DNA of 64,000 nucleotides from Canibacter zhoujuaniae. GTDB lineage: Bacteria; Actinomycetota; Actinomycetes; Actinomycetales; Microbacteriaceae. The translations under genes were made by a program, and so were the position numbers. This document shows positions 53,376 through 62,506 of the stretch, piece by piece. Under the pieces are notes generated by a model that ran no database searches, had not been told where the DNA came from, and worked only from the letters and a program-made list of their open reading frames with translations. The stretch covers positions 248,001 through 312,000 of the forward strand of contig NZ_JAAIKA010000002.1 of assembly GCF_011752015.1 (NCBI RefSeq). Direction: 5' to 3'. Positions within the stretch are counted from its first letter, which is position 1. Every line of letters starts with the position of its first letter.

Positions 53376-54899
53376 ATGACTAAAAATGAGAACGCAGTCT
53401 GGTCAAGTCCAACACCGCTGTTTGACCTAACCGGGCAAGACGAAATGCCTTATGCCGACGCCGTAAAAAAGCACGCAGAGCAGAATAAAATCAACCTCAT
53501 GGTGCCCGGGCACTCCGGTAGCAACGAGGCGGGCGCGCACGCTATCGCCGACTATTTCGGCGACCGCATTGCGGCGCTTGATATTCCGTTGATGATTGAG
53601 GGCATCGATCTCGGCTCAGAATCTCCGATGATGCAGGCACGCAGGCTTGCTGCTGCGGCTTGGGGAGCGCATAAAACCTGGTTCTTGAGCAACGGTGCTT
53701 CACAGGCAAACCGCACGGCTGCTATCGCAGTAGCCGGGCTTGGAAAGAACGTTATTATGCAGCGTTCAAGCCACTCTAGCTTTATTGACGGAGTGCTTGC
53801 TGCTGGATTGAAGCCGAGTTTCATTTCGCCAAGTGTTGACTACAAGAACGGTGCCTCGCACGGCGTTACCCCGCAGGCGCTTGAAGAGCAGCTCGCTGCA
53901 GCTGATGAACCCGTTGCTGCGGTTTATGTTGTATCACCTAGCTATTTTGGGGCAACGGCCGATGTTGCAGGTATTGCTGAGGTTGCACACCGATACGGTG
54001 CTGCGCTGATCGTTGATGGGGCCTGGGGGCCGCACTTCGGATTCCATGAGAAGCTGCCAGAGTCTCCTGTGCGTCTGGGCGCTGACATTGTTATTTCGAG
54101 CACCCACAAGCTGGCCGGGTCGCTCACCCAGAGCGCGATGCTGCACCTTGGCAAGAGCGAGTTTACAGAGCGTTTACTGCCGTACATGGAGCGCGCCTTC
54201 TCGATGACCTCGTCAACCTCACAGAGCGCGATTCTTTCTGTGTCGCTCGATATAGCACGACACACCCTGGTCAATGGGCGCGCCAATATTGGTAAAAGCA
54301 TTGAAATTGCAAACGATTTGCGTGACCGCATTCGCTTGCACCCGCATCTAGCTGTTTTGGATGATACATTCAGAGAGTTTGACGACATTGTCGCAACCGA
54401 TCCGCTGCGTGTCGCAATTGATGTGTCTGCGCTGGCACACGACGGGCACTGGGTGCGCGGCTATCTGCAGACAGAGCACAATATTTTCTTTGAAATGTCT
54501 ACCTCAACCGTGATAGTCGCTGTTATCGGTGCGGGAGCACGCCCGTCAGTGGAGCGCATTATGGTTGCGCTAGATGATGTGGTGCACGCGGCCGGCTTGC
54601 GAGACGGTGCGCACATCAGCGAACAGTTCCCTGAACTACCGGCGCCAAGCGAGCTAGTTATGCTGCCACGCGATGCCTATTTTGCTGAAATTGAGCTTGT
54701 TTCTGCCGCTGAAGCGGTGGGACGAATCTCTGCTGACTCGCTAGCTGCATACCCGCCAGGAATTCCTAACGTGTTGCCTGGCGAAATTATTAGCAAAGAC
54801 CTAGTAGAATTTCTATCAGCGGTTGCAACGTCACCAACCGGTTACGTACGAGGCGCGCACGACAGTGTGGTTTCTAAGTATCGGGTGGTAAAACGTTAA
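53376..54899 (+). CDS. Orn/Lys/Arg decarboxylase-family PLP enzyme
   Basis: A 507-residue fold-type I PLP enzyme of the SpeA/YaaO-like group, probably decarboxylating a basic amino acid. The PLP lysine is K245 in S-S-T-H-K-L-A-G-S. H133 in R-S-S-H-S-S should stack on the cofactor, and D214 in I-V-D-G-A-W-G-P-H should contact its ring nitrogen. The usual D-E-A-H-G is D-G-A-W-G here, a possible substrate-specificity change. GGAG lies only one base from the ATG, unusually close. Neighbouring LysR probably controls it. Confidence 0.85.
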   Translation: MTKNENAVWSSPTPLFDLTGQDEMPYADAVKKHAEQNKINLMVPGHSGSNEAGAHAIADYFGDRIAALDIPLMIEGIDLGSESPMMQARRLAAAAWGAHKTWFLSNGASQANRTAAIAVAGLGKNVIMQRSSHSSFIDGVLAAGLKPSFISPSVDYKNGASHGVTPQALEEQLAAADEPVAAVYVVSPSYFGATADVAGIAEVAHRYGAALIVDGAWGPHFGFHEKLPESPVRLGADIVISSTHKLAGSLTQSAMLHLGKSEFTERLLPYMERAFSMTSSTSQSAILSVSLDIARHTLVNGRANIGKSIEIANDLRDRIRLHPHLAVLDDTFREFDDIVATDPLRVAIDVSALAHDGHWVRGYLQTEHNIFFEMSTSTVIVAVIGAGARPSVERIMVALDDVVHAAGLRDGAHISEQFPELPAPSELVMLPRDAYFAEIELVSAAEAVGRISADSLAAYPPGIPNVLPGEIISKDLVEFLSAVATSPTGYVRGAHDSVVSKYRVVKR

Positions 54900-54945
54900 G
54901 CAACCGAATAAAGACCTTGGGCTGCTTGGGGGAGCGCCCTGGGAG

Positions 54946-55004
54946 TCGTTGAAGCCGTGAAGGCGTTGTTGGGGACTTTGCGTCTTCTGCTTAGGATCAA
55001 CGAC
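54946..55004 (+). ncRNA. Candidate structured RNA or 3' UTR element
   Basis: GTCGTTGA (54946-54953) and TCAACGAC (54997-55004) are perfect complements enclosing two small hairpins (GCC/GGC and GAC/GTC). A GGGC...GCCC pair lies just upstream. Together with the terminator at 55010-55040 this could be an independent small RNA of about 100-140 nt or a structured mRNA tail. No known family was recognised. Confidence 0.35.
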
Positions 55005-55009
55005 AATTT

Positions 55010-55045
55010 AAGGGGGCTGTGTGAATTCCGCAGCCCCCTTTGTTT
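55010..55045 (+). terminator. Rho-independent terminator after the decarboxylase gene
   Basis: AAGGGGGCTG (55010-55019) pairs with CAGCCCCCTT (55031-55040), with a T-rich tail. Confidence 0.9.
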
Positions 55046-55118
55046 TTCCAAATCGGTTTAGTGTTAGACGGTTCGCAGCGTTACTTTACTGCTGCTTCAG
55101 CCTTGTGCCCGCAATTTT

Positions 55119-55955
55119 CTAAGCAGGGTATTGTGGCTTGCGCTTCGCAACAAACGCGCTGGTGCCTTCGACCATATCGGGTGTGCCAAAACACGCAGCA
55201 AAGTTGCTCAACTCAGTCGTTAGACCCTCACTTATCGATTGCGATTCTGTTGCTGCCATAGTTGCTTTTGCCCGGGCGATGGCCGTAGGTGACTGCTTCG
55301 TGGCTAGTTTTAGAGTTTCGTGCACACCGTTAAAGAGGGCGTCACGATCCGCAAACAGCTTGGTTACAAGCCCCGCCTCTTGCGCTTCTGCGGCGGTGAT
55401 CCGCATTCCGGTGAAGATCATCTCGCGCGCTTTTGCGGATCCAACAAAGCGGTGCAAGCGCACAGTGCCACCAAACCCTGGAATCAGCCCAAGCCCGACC
55501 TCCGGCTGGCCGAATACCGCGCTTTCGGTTGCATAGATAAAATCGCAGCACATCGCGATCTCACAGCCACCGCCGAGAGCCCAACCGTCAACAGCTGCCA
55601 CCGTGGGGAACGGTAAAGCACCAAACAGTTTCGTAACTTCCTGGGCTTTGCCGGCGTATGCGAGAGCCTGCATTTCGTTCATATCGCGCATCTCTGCAAT
55701 GTCTGCGCCGGCGACGAAAGACTTATCTCCCGCGCCCGCGAGGATCAGGCCGCGCACCGACCAGTCTTGTTCGCCGTTTAGACCCGCTCGAGATGAAAGC
55801 TCAGTGAGCAACTCATGCAGATCACTCACCACCAGCGCAGACAGTGCATTGAGAGCCTGCGGGCGATTTATTTCGATGGTTGCGATTCCCAACTCATCTA
55901 CTGCCGTTTTTAGGGTTTCAAATTTTGCATTCTTTAAAAAATCTGCTGCCGACAC
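55119..55955 (-). CDS. Enoyl-CoA hydratase/isomerase family protein
   Basis: A 278-residue crotonase. N-R-P-Q-A-L-N-A-L near residue 30, F-V-A-G-A-D-I-A-E-M near 80 and G-G-G-C-E-I-A near 128 build the oxyanion hole. Two catalytic glutamates are present, in G-C-E-I and P-E-V-G-L-G-L-I-P-G, as in true hydratases that hydrate trans-2-enoyl-CoA during beta-oxidation. GTG start with AAGGAG 5 nt upstream. No other beta-oxidation gene is adjacent. Confidence 0.92.
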   Translation of the reverse strand: MSAADFLKNAKFETLKTAVDELGIATIEINRPQALNALSALVVSDLHELLTELSSRAGLNGEQDWSVRGLILAGAGDKSFVAGADIAEMRDMNEMQALAYAGKAQEVTKLFGALPFPTVAAVDGWALGGGCEIAMCCDFIYATESAVFGQPEVGLGLIPGFGGTVRLHRFVGSAKAREMIFTGMRITAAEAQEAGLVTKLFADRDALFNGVHETLKLATKQSPTAIARAKATMAATESQSISEGLTTELSNFAACFGTPDMVEGTSAFVAKRKPQYPA

Positions 55956-56005
55956 TGCCGCTCCTTCGCGCTCAAATTATGTTTTATTCCTACCCTAGTA
56001 GCTGC

Positions 56006-56068
56006 GCGCCCCTTGCAACTGACTGTAGACATGACAAGGGGCGCCGCGGCAGATGCGCAGCGCCCCTT
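56006..56068. other. Three-arm hairpin region
   Basis: Arm A GCGCCCCTTG (56006-56015), arm B CAAGGGGCGC (56035-56044) and arm C GCGCCCCTT (56060-56068) are mutually complementary, so B can pair with either A or C. It may terminate the small secreted-protein gene or act as a switch in the crotonase leader. Confidence 0.5.
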
Positions 56069-56076
56069 AGAAACAG

Positions 56077-56316
56077 TTAGTTGCTCTTTTTAAAGAGGTT
56101 GCTGACAGCGGTCGAAAGACCCAACACAATTGCCAGCAGCACAACCGCAACAATGATTATCGCGACATAGTTGTGACCCTCACCTGCGCGGTTAAACGGT
56201 GCCAAAGTGTCAAGGTCGCCGCCCCCAGACGCGTGTGCGGGAACAGCGATAAAGAACGATATAACTGCCGTGAAAATGGCGGTAACAGCGGTTTTAACAG
56301 AGGTTTTAATTGACAT
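56077..56316 (-). CDS. Small secreted or membrane protein
   Basis: A 79-residue protein with a signal-peptide-like start (hydrophobic residues 8-26 ending A-H-A), a short Gly/Asp-rich extracellular stretch, and a membrane helix (about 49-70) with a basic end. If the first hydrophobic segment is cleaved, it would be a type I single-pass protein. AAGGAG lies 6 nt before the ATG. No family was recognised. Confidence 0.7.
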   Translation of the reverse strand: MSIKTSVKTAVTAIFTAVISFFIAVPAHASGGGDLDTLAPFNRAGEGHNYVAIIIVAVVLLAIVLGLSTAVSNLFKKSN

Positions 56317-56436
56317 TGAGTCTCCTTTTAAGCGCCATGAAAAATCAGAGCAGGTAACTGGAATAAGTCCAGTTTACCGGTGCTTAGGTGGTTAGCGCAG
56401 TTATAAAACGATAGACCCGTATTCTATTCTGAGGCT

Positions 56437-59400
56437 ATGCAGATTAACGGCACCCAGATTGTTATCACCCCGTCTGACCTGTCTCAATTTCTCAGTTGTG
56501 AATTTGCGACGCTCAGACGGTTTGACGCCCTGCTCGGCAGACTAACGGCGCCTGCAGCTGCCGCTAACCCGATTGCCCAGCTTGCTGCCAAGCTGGGTGA
56601 GAAGCATGAAGAGGCGGTCTTAAAGAATTATCAAGCGCACTACGGTGACGCTGTGGTTGATATGCGCGCGAGCATAGACGGCGCAAACGCAGGTGAGGCA
56701 GATTGGGAGGGCGCAGCAGCACAAACGCGGCAGGTGCTTGCGGGCGACGCTCAAGTTGTTTATCAGGCTGTGTTTTATGCCGCAGAGCCACCGCGTGCAG
56801 ACGGTCTGCAGTTTGTTTTTCGCGGTCTTGCAGACTTCCTGATCAAAACCCCAGCAGGGTGGGAAGTGCAAGATACCAAACTCACGACAAAATCGAAGGT
56901 TGCGGCTGTCTTTCAGATGCTCGCATATGCTGAGCAGCTCGAAAAGAGCGGTGTTGCAACGGCACCGACAGTGCGCATCATGCACGGCAATCGAGACGAG
57001 TCTGTTTATCTTAGGGAAGATTTAGCTTTAACCTACGGCGCGACAGTGTCACGGTTTCATGATTTGTTAGCCCAGCGTTACTTTGCAGGCGGAGGAGACA
57101 GCGACTTACATTCTGCGCCACCGCTTGAGTTCGCCGACAACAGCTCCGATATCTCCTACTGTCTGACCTGTGAATACTGCCTGCACGAACTGCAGCAATG
57201 CAATGATGTTGGTCTGCTCGCACCGGTGTCTGTGAAGCTTCGTGAACGCCTGGCAGCAGTCGGTATTCACAGTATTGCTGAGCTCGCGGCGGCAGATTTT
57301 AGCTCTCGCCGCCCTGCAGCAGATAAAGCCTGGCAAGAGCTATTTGTTTTGAAAGGGCCGAAGCAGCTGCAAGTGATTCAGCGGTATGCGGTAGCGGCAG
57401 TTACCGGGCAGAATGAGGTGCAAAATCCCCTCTTGCAGACGCGTCTTGGTCGCATTGGTGCTGCAAGCCCTGTGCTTACCCTTGCTGCAGATAGCTTCTA
57501 TTTTGACGATCCGAAAGAGCTCTACACTGCAACAACAGAATTTATCGGCTGGGCGCTGCTTGCAACAGAAGCCGGTGATCAGGAGTTCTTTGCAAGCACC
57601 CGCAAAAGTGAGCGAGTTTTGTGGTCGCAACTCTATTCAGCGATACAGCGCGCAACTGAAGGCCGCCAGATTTTGCTTGTCGAATCGCAAGCGGTAATAG
57701 ACACGCTAGTGCGGCTTGCTGCGCGCCATTCAAGTCAGGAGCGGGGCCTTTTGTGGCTGCTGGAGCAGGGCAAAATTATTGCTGCAACAACCCTGTTGCA
57801 GCACGCAGTTATCGCACCGGTTAGGGAGTTTACCCTGCTGGAATATGCGCGTGCCTTCCGTGTTCTAGAGGCTCTTGATGCTGAGACTAACGCAAGCACA
57901 GTGCAGCAGCTAGAGTCACTGCCTATTATGCGCGCAGCCTGGGTGGCAAAGACCGGGTTGGCGGTTACTAATGTGCGCGAACACGTGCGGCAGGGGCTGT
58001 GGTTGCAGGCCACACTTGTGCGGCATACTTTGGCAGCTGCTGGCCGGTTGCGGCACTCTCTAGATAGTGCCGCGACCGAGAATCAGACTTCGAGCGTTAC
58101 GCAAACGCAGCCGGGCGCGGGTTTTGATGCCGCAGCACTCACCGTTTTCATGCAAACAGAGAGCGAAGCTCCCGAACTTGATGAAGCAAAACTCGCGCGC
58201 CGAGAAAAACGAAATTTACTGCGTGGGCAGCTGCTAGAGGCGGCAGCAGCTGCGGGGCTAGAGCCTGAAATTGGCACAACCCTTACAATGATCGGAAACA
58301 GCTACGATTTTTACGATCGTGAAGACGCAGCTAGCTCTATAGAAAACCTGCAGCTCTATAACTCAACCACCGCTGACTGGAGTGGTGCGTTTATTCCGCT
58401 GGTATCGCGCACGGATGCAGATTTAGTTTGCGAGCCGGGGAGAAGCGGCTGGGTGCAGGTTTCGTATCCGATGCGGACGGATCAAACATGGACAGCCGGT
58501 GAGCTGTTGAATGCGAGAGTTAGGGCTGTTTTTCCCGCGGGCAGTGGCGTTGGAAAACTGTTCGGTAGTTTTGGCGCGGAACAGCGCGCAGCTACTGTAA
58601 CCATTAAGTCAGACGGCAGCTGTTGGGTGCGTGTGAATGAGCGTGCAAACTCAGAGCAACTCCCTGCGCTCTCACACTGCTGGCCGGTGGCTATTGATAC
58701 CACTACGAGCTTCTCGCGTAAATCTCACCGTGAGGCGATAGAAGACTGGTGGAATGCGCACGGTGAGCAGATCGCGGCGGGTGCTGTGCCCGATGATGCG
58801 GGTTACGCTTTGGTTAGTCGTGCACTGCCGAGCTTTAAAGAACCGGGCTTTCAACTGCCTGAAATCAAGCGCAATCCGGATAGCGCAGAAAACCCTTACA
58901 TCGAGCCGCTGGTGCGATCCGTGGCGCAGCTCGATAACTCAGTTTTGGCTGTGCAGGGGCCGCCGGGCACAGGAAAATCGACCGTTACCGCGGCTGTGAT
59001 AGCGCGCCTGGTTAATGAGCACGGCTTCAAAATTGCTGTGACCGCACAGTCGCACCGCGTTATCGAATCACTGCTCAACAAAATTGTCGATTCCGGTGTT
59101 CCGGCCGCACGCGTGCTTAAACCTCTCAGCAGCGAAAAGAGTCTGCCGGAAGAGCAGCGCCTGTTTACCGGGTTAAACCGCATGGCTGATTTCCTTCTTT
59201 ATGCGCCGCGAGAAGGTGGGTTTGTTTTTGGTGGCACAAGTTGGAATATGGGCTCCAGCGTTTTAGAAAAGAAGAGCTTTGACCTGTTGGTTGTTGATGA
59301 GGCTGGGCAGTTCAGTATCGTAGACACGCTAGCGTCTTTGTACGCGGCCAAAAACTTGCTTGCGGTTGGCGACCCCCAACAGCTGCCGCAGGTTAGTGGC

Positions 59401-60120
59401 GGTGTGCATCCGGCGCCGGTCGATGCTTCCGTGCTGGGCTGGTTGGTCGGTGACGCACCTGTGATCCCGCAGTCGCGCGGATACCTGTTAGAGCACTCCT
59501 GGCGCATGAACCCGGCTCTGTGCAGCATCGTCTCAGATCTTTACTACGGCGGCAAACTGCAGTCAGCGCCGGCTGCTAAACGCCCTGAGGTTGTTGGCAG
59601 CTTTGCGCAGGGTCTATATTTTCACCCTGTTGAGTCACAGCTTTGCACAACACACAACCCGCATGAAGCAGAACGGGTGGTGGGGCTTGTGCGTGAAATG
59701 TTGCGGGCAAAAGTGGTGCGTGCTGCTGCCTCTGCTGCAAACATCGCAACCGCCGAGCCCCTAACGCAGGAAGATATTATTGTTGTCGCCCCCTACAATC
59801 GGCAAGTGGCGCTTATCTCCGGTGCTTTACAGCGTGCAGGGTTTAACGGCGTGGCCGTTGGCACAGTCGATAAGTTTCAAGGTCAGGAAGCGCTAATGGC
59901 TATTGTCAGTCTGGCTGCATCTTCCCCCAAGGATGTTGATCGGGGGATCGAGTTCCTACTGTCAAAGAATCGCCTAAACGTGGCGATCAGTCGCGCAAAG
60001 TGGTCTGCGCACATAGTTGCTTCCCCACAGCTGGAATACGCAGTGCCGACAGATGCCGAGCAGCTAATGCTGCAATCCTCATACCAGCGGTTGCTCAGCC
60101 GCGCCAGCCGGGTTAGCTGA
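56437..60120 (+). CDS. TM0106-family RecB-like nuclease fused to a UPF1/DNA2-type helicase
   Basis: A 1227-residue fusion. Residues 1-320 are a RecB-like nuclease: H57, D133 in L-A-D-F, E143-x2-D-x-K148 and Q160-x3-Y164. C21 with C243, C246, C249 and C256 could hold an iron-sulfur cluster as in Cas4 and AddB, followed by a helix-hairpin-helix-like G-I-H-S-I-A-E-L-A. Residues 830-1200 are an SF1 helicase: G-P-P-G-T-G-K-S-T near 840, D-E-A-G-Q near 952, G-D-P-Q-Q-L-P near 977, and N-V-A-I-S-R-A-K near 1184. DNA repair or defence is inferred; no partner gene is nearby. Confidence 0.9.
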   Translation: MQINGTQIVITPSDLSQFLSCEFATLRRFDALLGRLTAPAAAANPIAQLAAKLGEKHEEAVLKNYQAHYGDAVVDMRASIDGANAGEADWEGAAAQTRQVLAGDAQVVYQAVFYAAEPPRADGLQFVFRGLADFLIKTPAGWEVQDTKLTTKSKVAAVFQMLAYAEQLEKSGVATAPTVRIMHGNRDESVYLREDLALTYGATVSRFHDLLAQRYFAGGGDSDLHSAPPLEFADNSSDISYCLTCEYCLHELQQCNDVGLLAPVSVKLRERLAAVGIHSIAELAAADFSSRRPAADKAWQELFVLKGPKQLQVIQRYAVAAVTGQNEVQNPLLQTRLGRIGAASPVLTLAADSFYFDDPKELYTATTEFIGWALLATEAGDQEFFASTRKSERVLWSQLYSAIQRATEGRQILLVESQAVIDTLVRLAARHSSQERGLLWLLEQGKIIAATTLLQHAVIAPVREFTLLEYARAFRVLEALDAETNASTVQQLESLPIMRAAWVAKTGLAVTNVREHVRQGLWLQATLVRHTLAAAGRLRHSLDSAATENQTSSVTQTQPGAGFDAAALTVFMQTESEAPELDEAKLARREKRNLLRGQLLEAAAAAGLEPEIGTTLTMIGNSYDFYDREDAASSIENLQLYNSTTADWSGAFIPLVSRTDADLVCEPGRSGWVQVSYPMRTDQTWTAGELLNARVRAVFPAGSGVGKLFGSFGAEQRAATVTIKSDGSCWVRVNERANSEQLPALSHCWPVAIDTTTSFSRKSHREAIEDWWNAHGEQIAAGAVPDDAGYALVSRALPSFKEPGFQLPEIKRNPDSAENPYIEPLVRSVAQLDNSVLAVQGPPGTGKSTVTAAVIARLVNEHGFKIAVTAQSHRVIESLLNKIVDSGVPAARVLKPLSSEKSLPEEQRLFTGLNRMADFLLYAPREGGFVFGGTSWNMGSSVLEKKSFDLLVVDEAGQFSIVDTLASLYAAKNLLAVGDPQQLPQVSGGVHPAPVDASVLGWLVGDAPVIPQSRGYLLEHSWRMNPALCSIVSDLYYGGKLQSAPAAKRPEVVGSFAQGLYFHPVESQLCTTHNPHEAERVVGLVREMLRAKVVRAAASAANIATAEPLTQEDIIVVAPYNRQVALISGALQRAGFNGVAVGTVDKFQGQEALMAIVSLAASSPKDVDRGIEFLLSKNRLNVAISRAKWSAHIVASPQLEYAVPTDAEQLMLQSSYQRLLSRASRVS

Positions 60121-60136
60121 GCTCGAGCCAGGTTAA

Positions 60137-60622
60137 TTAAATTAACTTCACCGGTGTGCCCTTGGGCAGCCCAGTGCGCAGCTGGCCGGTGGCGCTGATG
60201 GTGCTGTCTGAGGTTACTAGTTCAGCTTCAAGCAGGGCGGCGCTGGCCTCCACAGGCACTTCAACAAGCTGCACGGCGGTGAGCAGTTTATCGCCCAACT
60301 CTGCCACTACGCGTGACAGAGCAGAGCGAATTGGTTTTGGATCAACCAGAGCGCCGTGCTGGTAATGCGCATCACGCAGGTCGACGCTCTGCCGCGCGTA
60401 TTCAACACCGTCACCAGACACTGCGACACCCAACATCGCACTCTCATTGCGAGTGATGCGCACAATAAGCTCACTGCTCGCTCCGCCAGCGTTAACGTTG
60501 AAGGGGAGCTGTCTTTCAGAGCCGGGTAATCCGAGTCGAGTGTTTGCGGTGTGACCCGCGGTCTTTTTCAGCCCCTGATCTGCTGTGCCGGGTTTTTGGG
60601 TGAAAGTGAATTTCAAATCCAT
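60137..60622 (-). CDS. Uncharacterised protein
   Basis: A 161-residue soluble protein, mixed strand and helix, without signal peptide, membrane helix or recognised motif. It lies between the nuclease-helicase and ald; the convergent stop codons are 16 bases apart. A TAAGCT sequence lies 9 nt before the ATG, so it may be leaderless, but the spacing is at the edge. Confidence 0.65.
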   Translation of the reverse strand: MDLKFTFTQKPGTADQGLKKTAGHTANTRLGLPGSERQLPFNVNAGGASSELIVRITRNESAMLGVAVSGDGVEYARQSVDLRDAHYQHGALVDPKPIRSALSRVVAELGDKLLTAVQLVEVPVEASAALLEAELVTSDSTISATGQLRTGLPKGTPVKLI

Positions 60623-60643
60623 AACAGCACTAGCTTAATAACA

Positions 60644-60677
60644 GAAGCGCCGCCTCCGAAAGGGGAAACGGCGCTTC
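60644..60677 (-). terminator. Terminator after ald
   Basis: GAAGCGCCG (60644-60652) pairs perfectly with CGGCGCTTC (60669-60677), with an inner CTCC/GGGG stem and GAAA loop. A short T-rich stretch follows on the minus strand. Confidence 0.85.
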
Positions 60678-60696
60678 AAACTCTTGGACTATAAGC

Positions 60697-61818
60697 TTAT
60701 GCTGCCAAGATCTCGTCTACAGTGCTGCTCTTAAGCTCTGGGAAAGCCTCTGCAACACCGTGGTTGGTGATTACACCCTCGTGTGCGTTTAGACCCTTAG
60801 CGAGCGCTGCATCGTCGCGCAGCGCCTGCTTCCAGCCCTTGTTAGCGAGAGCAACAACATATGGCAGGGTTGCGTTGGTTAGAGCGTTGGTTGACGTCTC
60901 TGGCACAGCACCCGGCATGTTTGCTACGCAGTAGTAGAGCGAGTTGTGAACCTTGAAGGTTGGGTCGTCGTGTGTGGTTGGGCGTGAGTTTTCAAAGCAG
61001 CCACCCTGGTCGATTGCGATATCAACGAGCACTGAACCAGGCTTCATCTGCGCAACCATATCGTCGGTGACAAGCTTTGGAGCCTTCTCACCCGGGATCA
61101 GCACAGAACCGATAACCAGATCCGCATCCTTGAGCGCCTCGGTGATGTTGAAGCGGTTTGATACGCGGGTCTGGATGCCACCGTTGTAGATGTCTTCGAG
61201 CTGCTTCAAACGTGGAATGTTGATGTCGATCATGGTGACGTCTGAGCCCATGCCGTAAGCAACGCGTGCTGCCTGCTCACCAGCTGCGCCACCGCCGATA
61301 ACAACAGTCTTTGCTTTACGGGTAGCGGTTACACCACCGAGCAGCACGCCGCGGCCACCCTCTGCCTTCATCAGGAAGAAAGCGCCAATCTGCGCTGACA
61401 GACGGCCAGCAACTTCAGACATTGGCGCGAGCAGTGGCAGTGAGCGGTTGTCGAGCTGCACGGTTTCGTATGCGATCGCGGTGGTGCCGCTGTCAACCAC
61501 AGCCTTGGTGCAGGCCTCAGAAGCTGCGAGGTGCAGGTAGGTGAAGAGCACCTGACCCTTGCGCATTTTGCTGTATTCAGACTCGATTGGTTCCTTCACC
61601 TTGAGCACCATGTCAGCCTGTTCCCAGACCTCATCGGCAGTGTCGATAATGGTTGCGCCAGCAGCCTTGAATGCTTCGTCGCTAATGAACGAGCCCTCAC
61701 CGGCACCAGCCTGAATCAGCACCTCGTGGCCGTGACGCTTGAGCTCCATGACCCCAGCCTCGGTGATGGCGACGCGGTTCTCGTTGTTCTTAATCTCGGT
61801 TGGAATACCAACGCGCAT
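60697..61818 (-). CDS. ald: Alanine dehydrogenase
   Basis: NAD-dependent enzyme that interconverts L-alanine and pyruvate plus ammonia. The N-terminus M-R-V-G-I-P-T-E-I-K-N-N-E-N-R-V is diagnostic, with the pyruvate-binding R, V-K-V-K-E-P near residue 70, H-L-A near 93, and the dinucleotide motif G-G-G-A-A-G near 173. I chose the ATG at 61818: GGAG is 7 nt upstream of it but only 1 nt from the ATG at 61824. The length of 373 residues is standard. A divergent Lrp-family regulator lies next to it. Confidence 0.95.
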   Translation of the reverse strand: MRVGIPTEIKNNENRVAITEAGVMELKRHGHEVLIQAGAGEGSFISDEAFKAAGATIIDTADEVWEQADMVLKVKEPIESEYSKMRKGQVLFTYLHLAASEACTKAVVDSGTTAIAYETVQLDNRSLPLLAPMSEVAGRLSAQIGAFFLMKAEGGRGVLLGGVTATRKAKTVVIGGGAAGEQAARVAYGMGSDVTMIDINIPRLKQLEDIYNGGIQTRVSNRFNITEALKDADLVIGSVLIPGEKAPKLVTDDMVAQMKPGSVLVDIAIDQGGCFENSRPTTHDDPTFKVHNSLYYCVANMPGAVPETSTNALTNATLPYVVALANKGWKQALRDDAALAKGLNAHEGVITNHGVAEAFPELKSSTVDEILAA

Positions 61819-61900
61819 TTTCATGCTCCAATTTTTAGTCAGTGAATTTTGCGGATCACCGGGAGAGAGATCCGATAGCAGTTGGAGCGAATCCAACATA

Positions 61901-61983
61901 GTTTAATTTTGCATTATCTTCGTGTAATTAAACAAATATCCGCAGAAAATTCGCTATATACTGGGGTTGAGGCTAGTTTAATT
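61901..61983. promoter_or_regulatory. Three GTTTAATT half-sites between ald and the Lrp gene
   Basis: GTTTAATT at 61901-61908, its complement AATTAAAC at 61926-61933 and GTTTAATT again at 61976-61983 are spaced 25 and 50 bases centre to centre. Lrp-family octamers bind such repeated sites around DNA. Confidence 0.5.
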
Positions 61984-62002
61984 CGCTAACAGTGAGGTTT
62001 TT

Positions 62003-62506
62003 ATGGCGGCTTCGAATATTATGCGAGGGGTTATGCAGTTAGATGCGGTAGACCTCAAAATCATTAAAGAGCTGCAGCGTAATAGCCGCATCACGAACGC
62101 TGAGCTTGCCGATCGTGCCGGGATCGCTGCTTCAACCTGTGTCAGCAGGGTGCGTGCGCTTGTGTCGCGCGGTGTCATTACCGAATTTACGACGCAGGTT
62201 GATCCAAAAGCTTTCGACCTGACGCTCCAGGTGCTAATCAGTGTTACCGTTCGTTCTGGGGCCAGAGAGCGGATCGCGGAGCTTGCAGACACGCTGCGTG
62301 CTGCTCCTGAGGTAACCCAACTGTTTTTTCTCGGCGGGGTAGAAGACTTTATTATTCATATGCTCGCGCGCGACAGTGAGCATGTGCGTGAATTTGTGCT
62401 TGAAAACTTGAGCACACATTCCGCTGTTGACTCAACACGAACTAGCATTGTTTTTAGCCACCACACAAACCCTGTGGCTGCTGTATTCAAAGGAGCATCA
62501 GAATGA
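62003..62506 (+). CDS. Lrp/AsnC-family regulator, AldR-like
   Basis: A 167-residue regulator with an N-terminal helix-turn-helix (D-L-K-I-I-K-E-L-Q-R-N-S-R-I-T near residue 18, then A-S-T-C-V-S-R-V-R) and a C-terminal RAM ligand-binding domain. Divergence from ald suggests an alanine-responsive AldR as in mycobacteria. GAGG lies 5 nt before the ATG. It overlaps pncA by 4 bases. Confidence 0.92.
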   Translation: MAASNIMRGVMQLDAVDLKIIKELQRNSRITNAELADRAGIAASTCVSRVRALVSRGVITEFTTQVDPKAFDLTLQVLISVTVRSGARERIAELADTLRAAPEVTQLFFLGGVEDFIIHMLARDSEHVREFVLENLSTHSAVDSTRTSIVFSHHTNPVAAVFKGASE

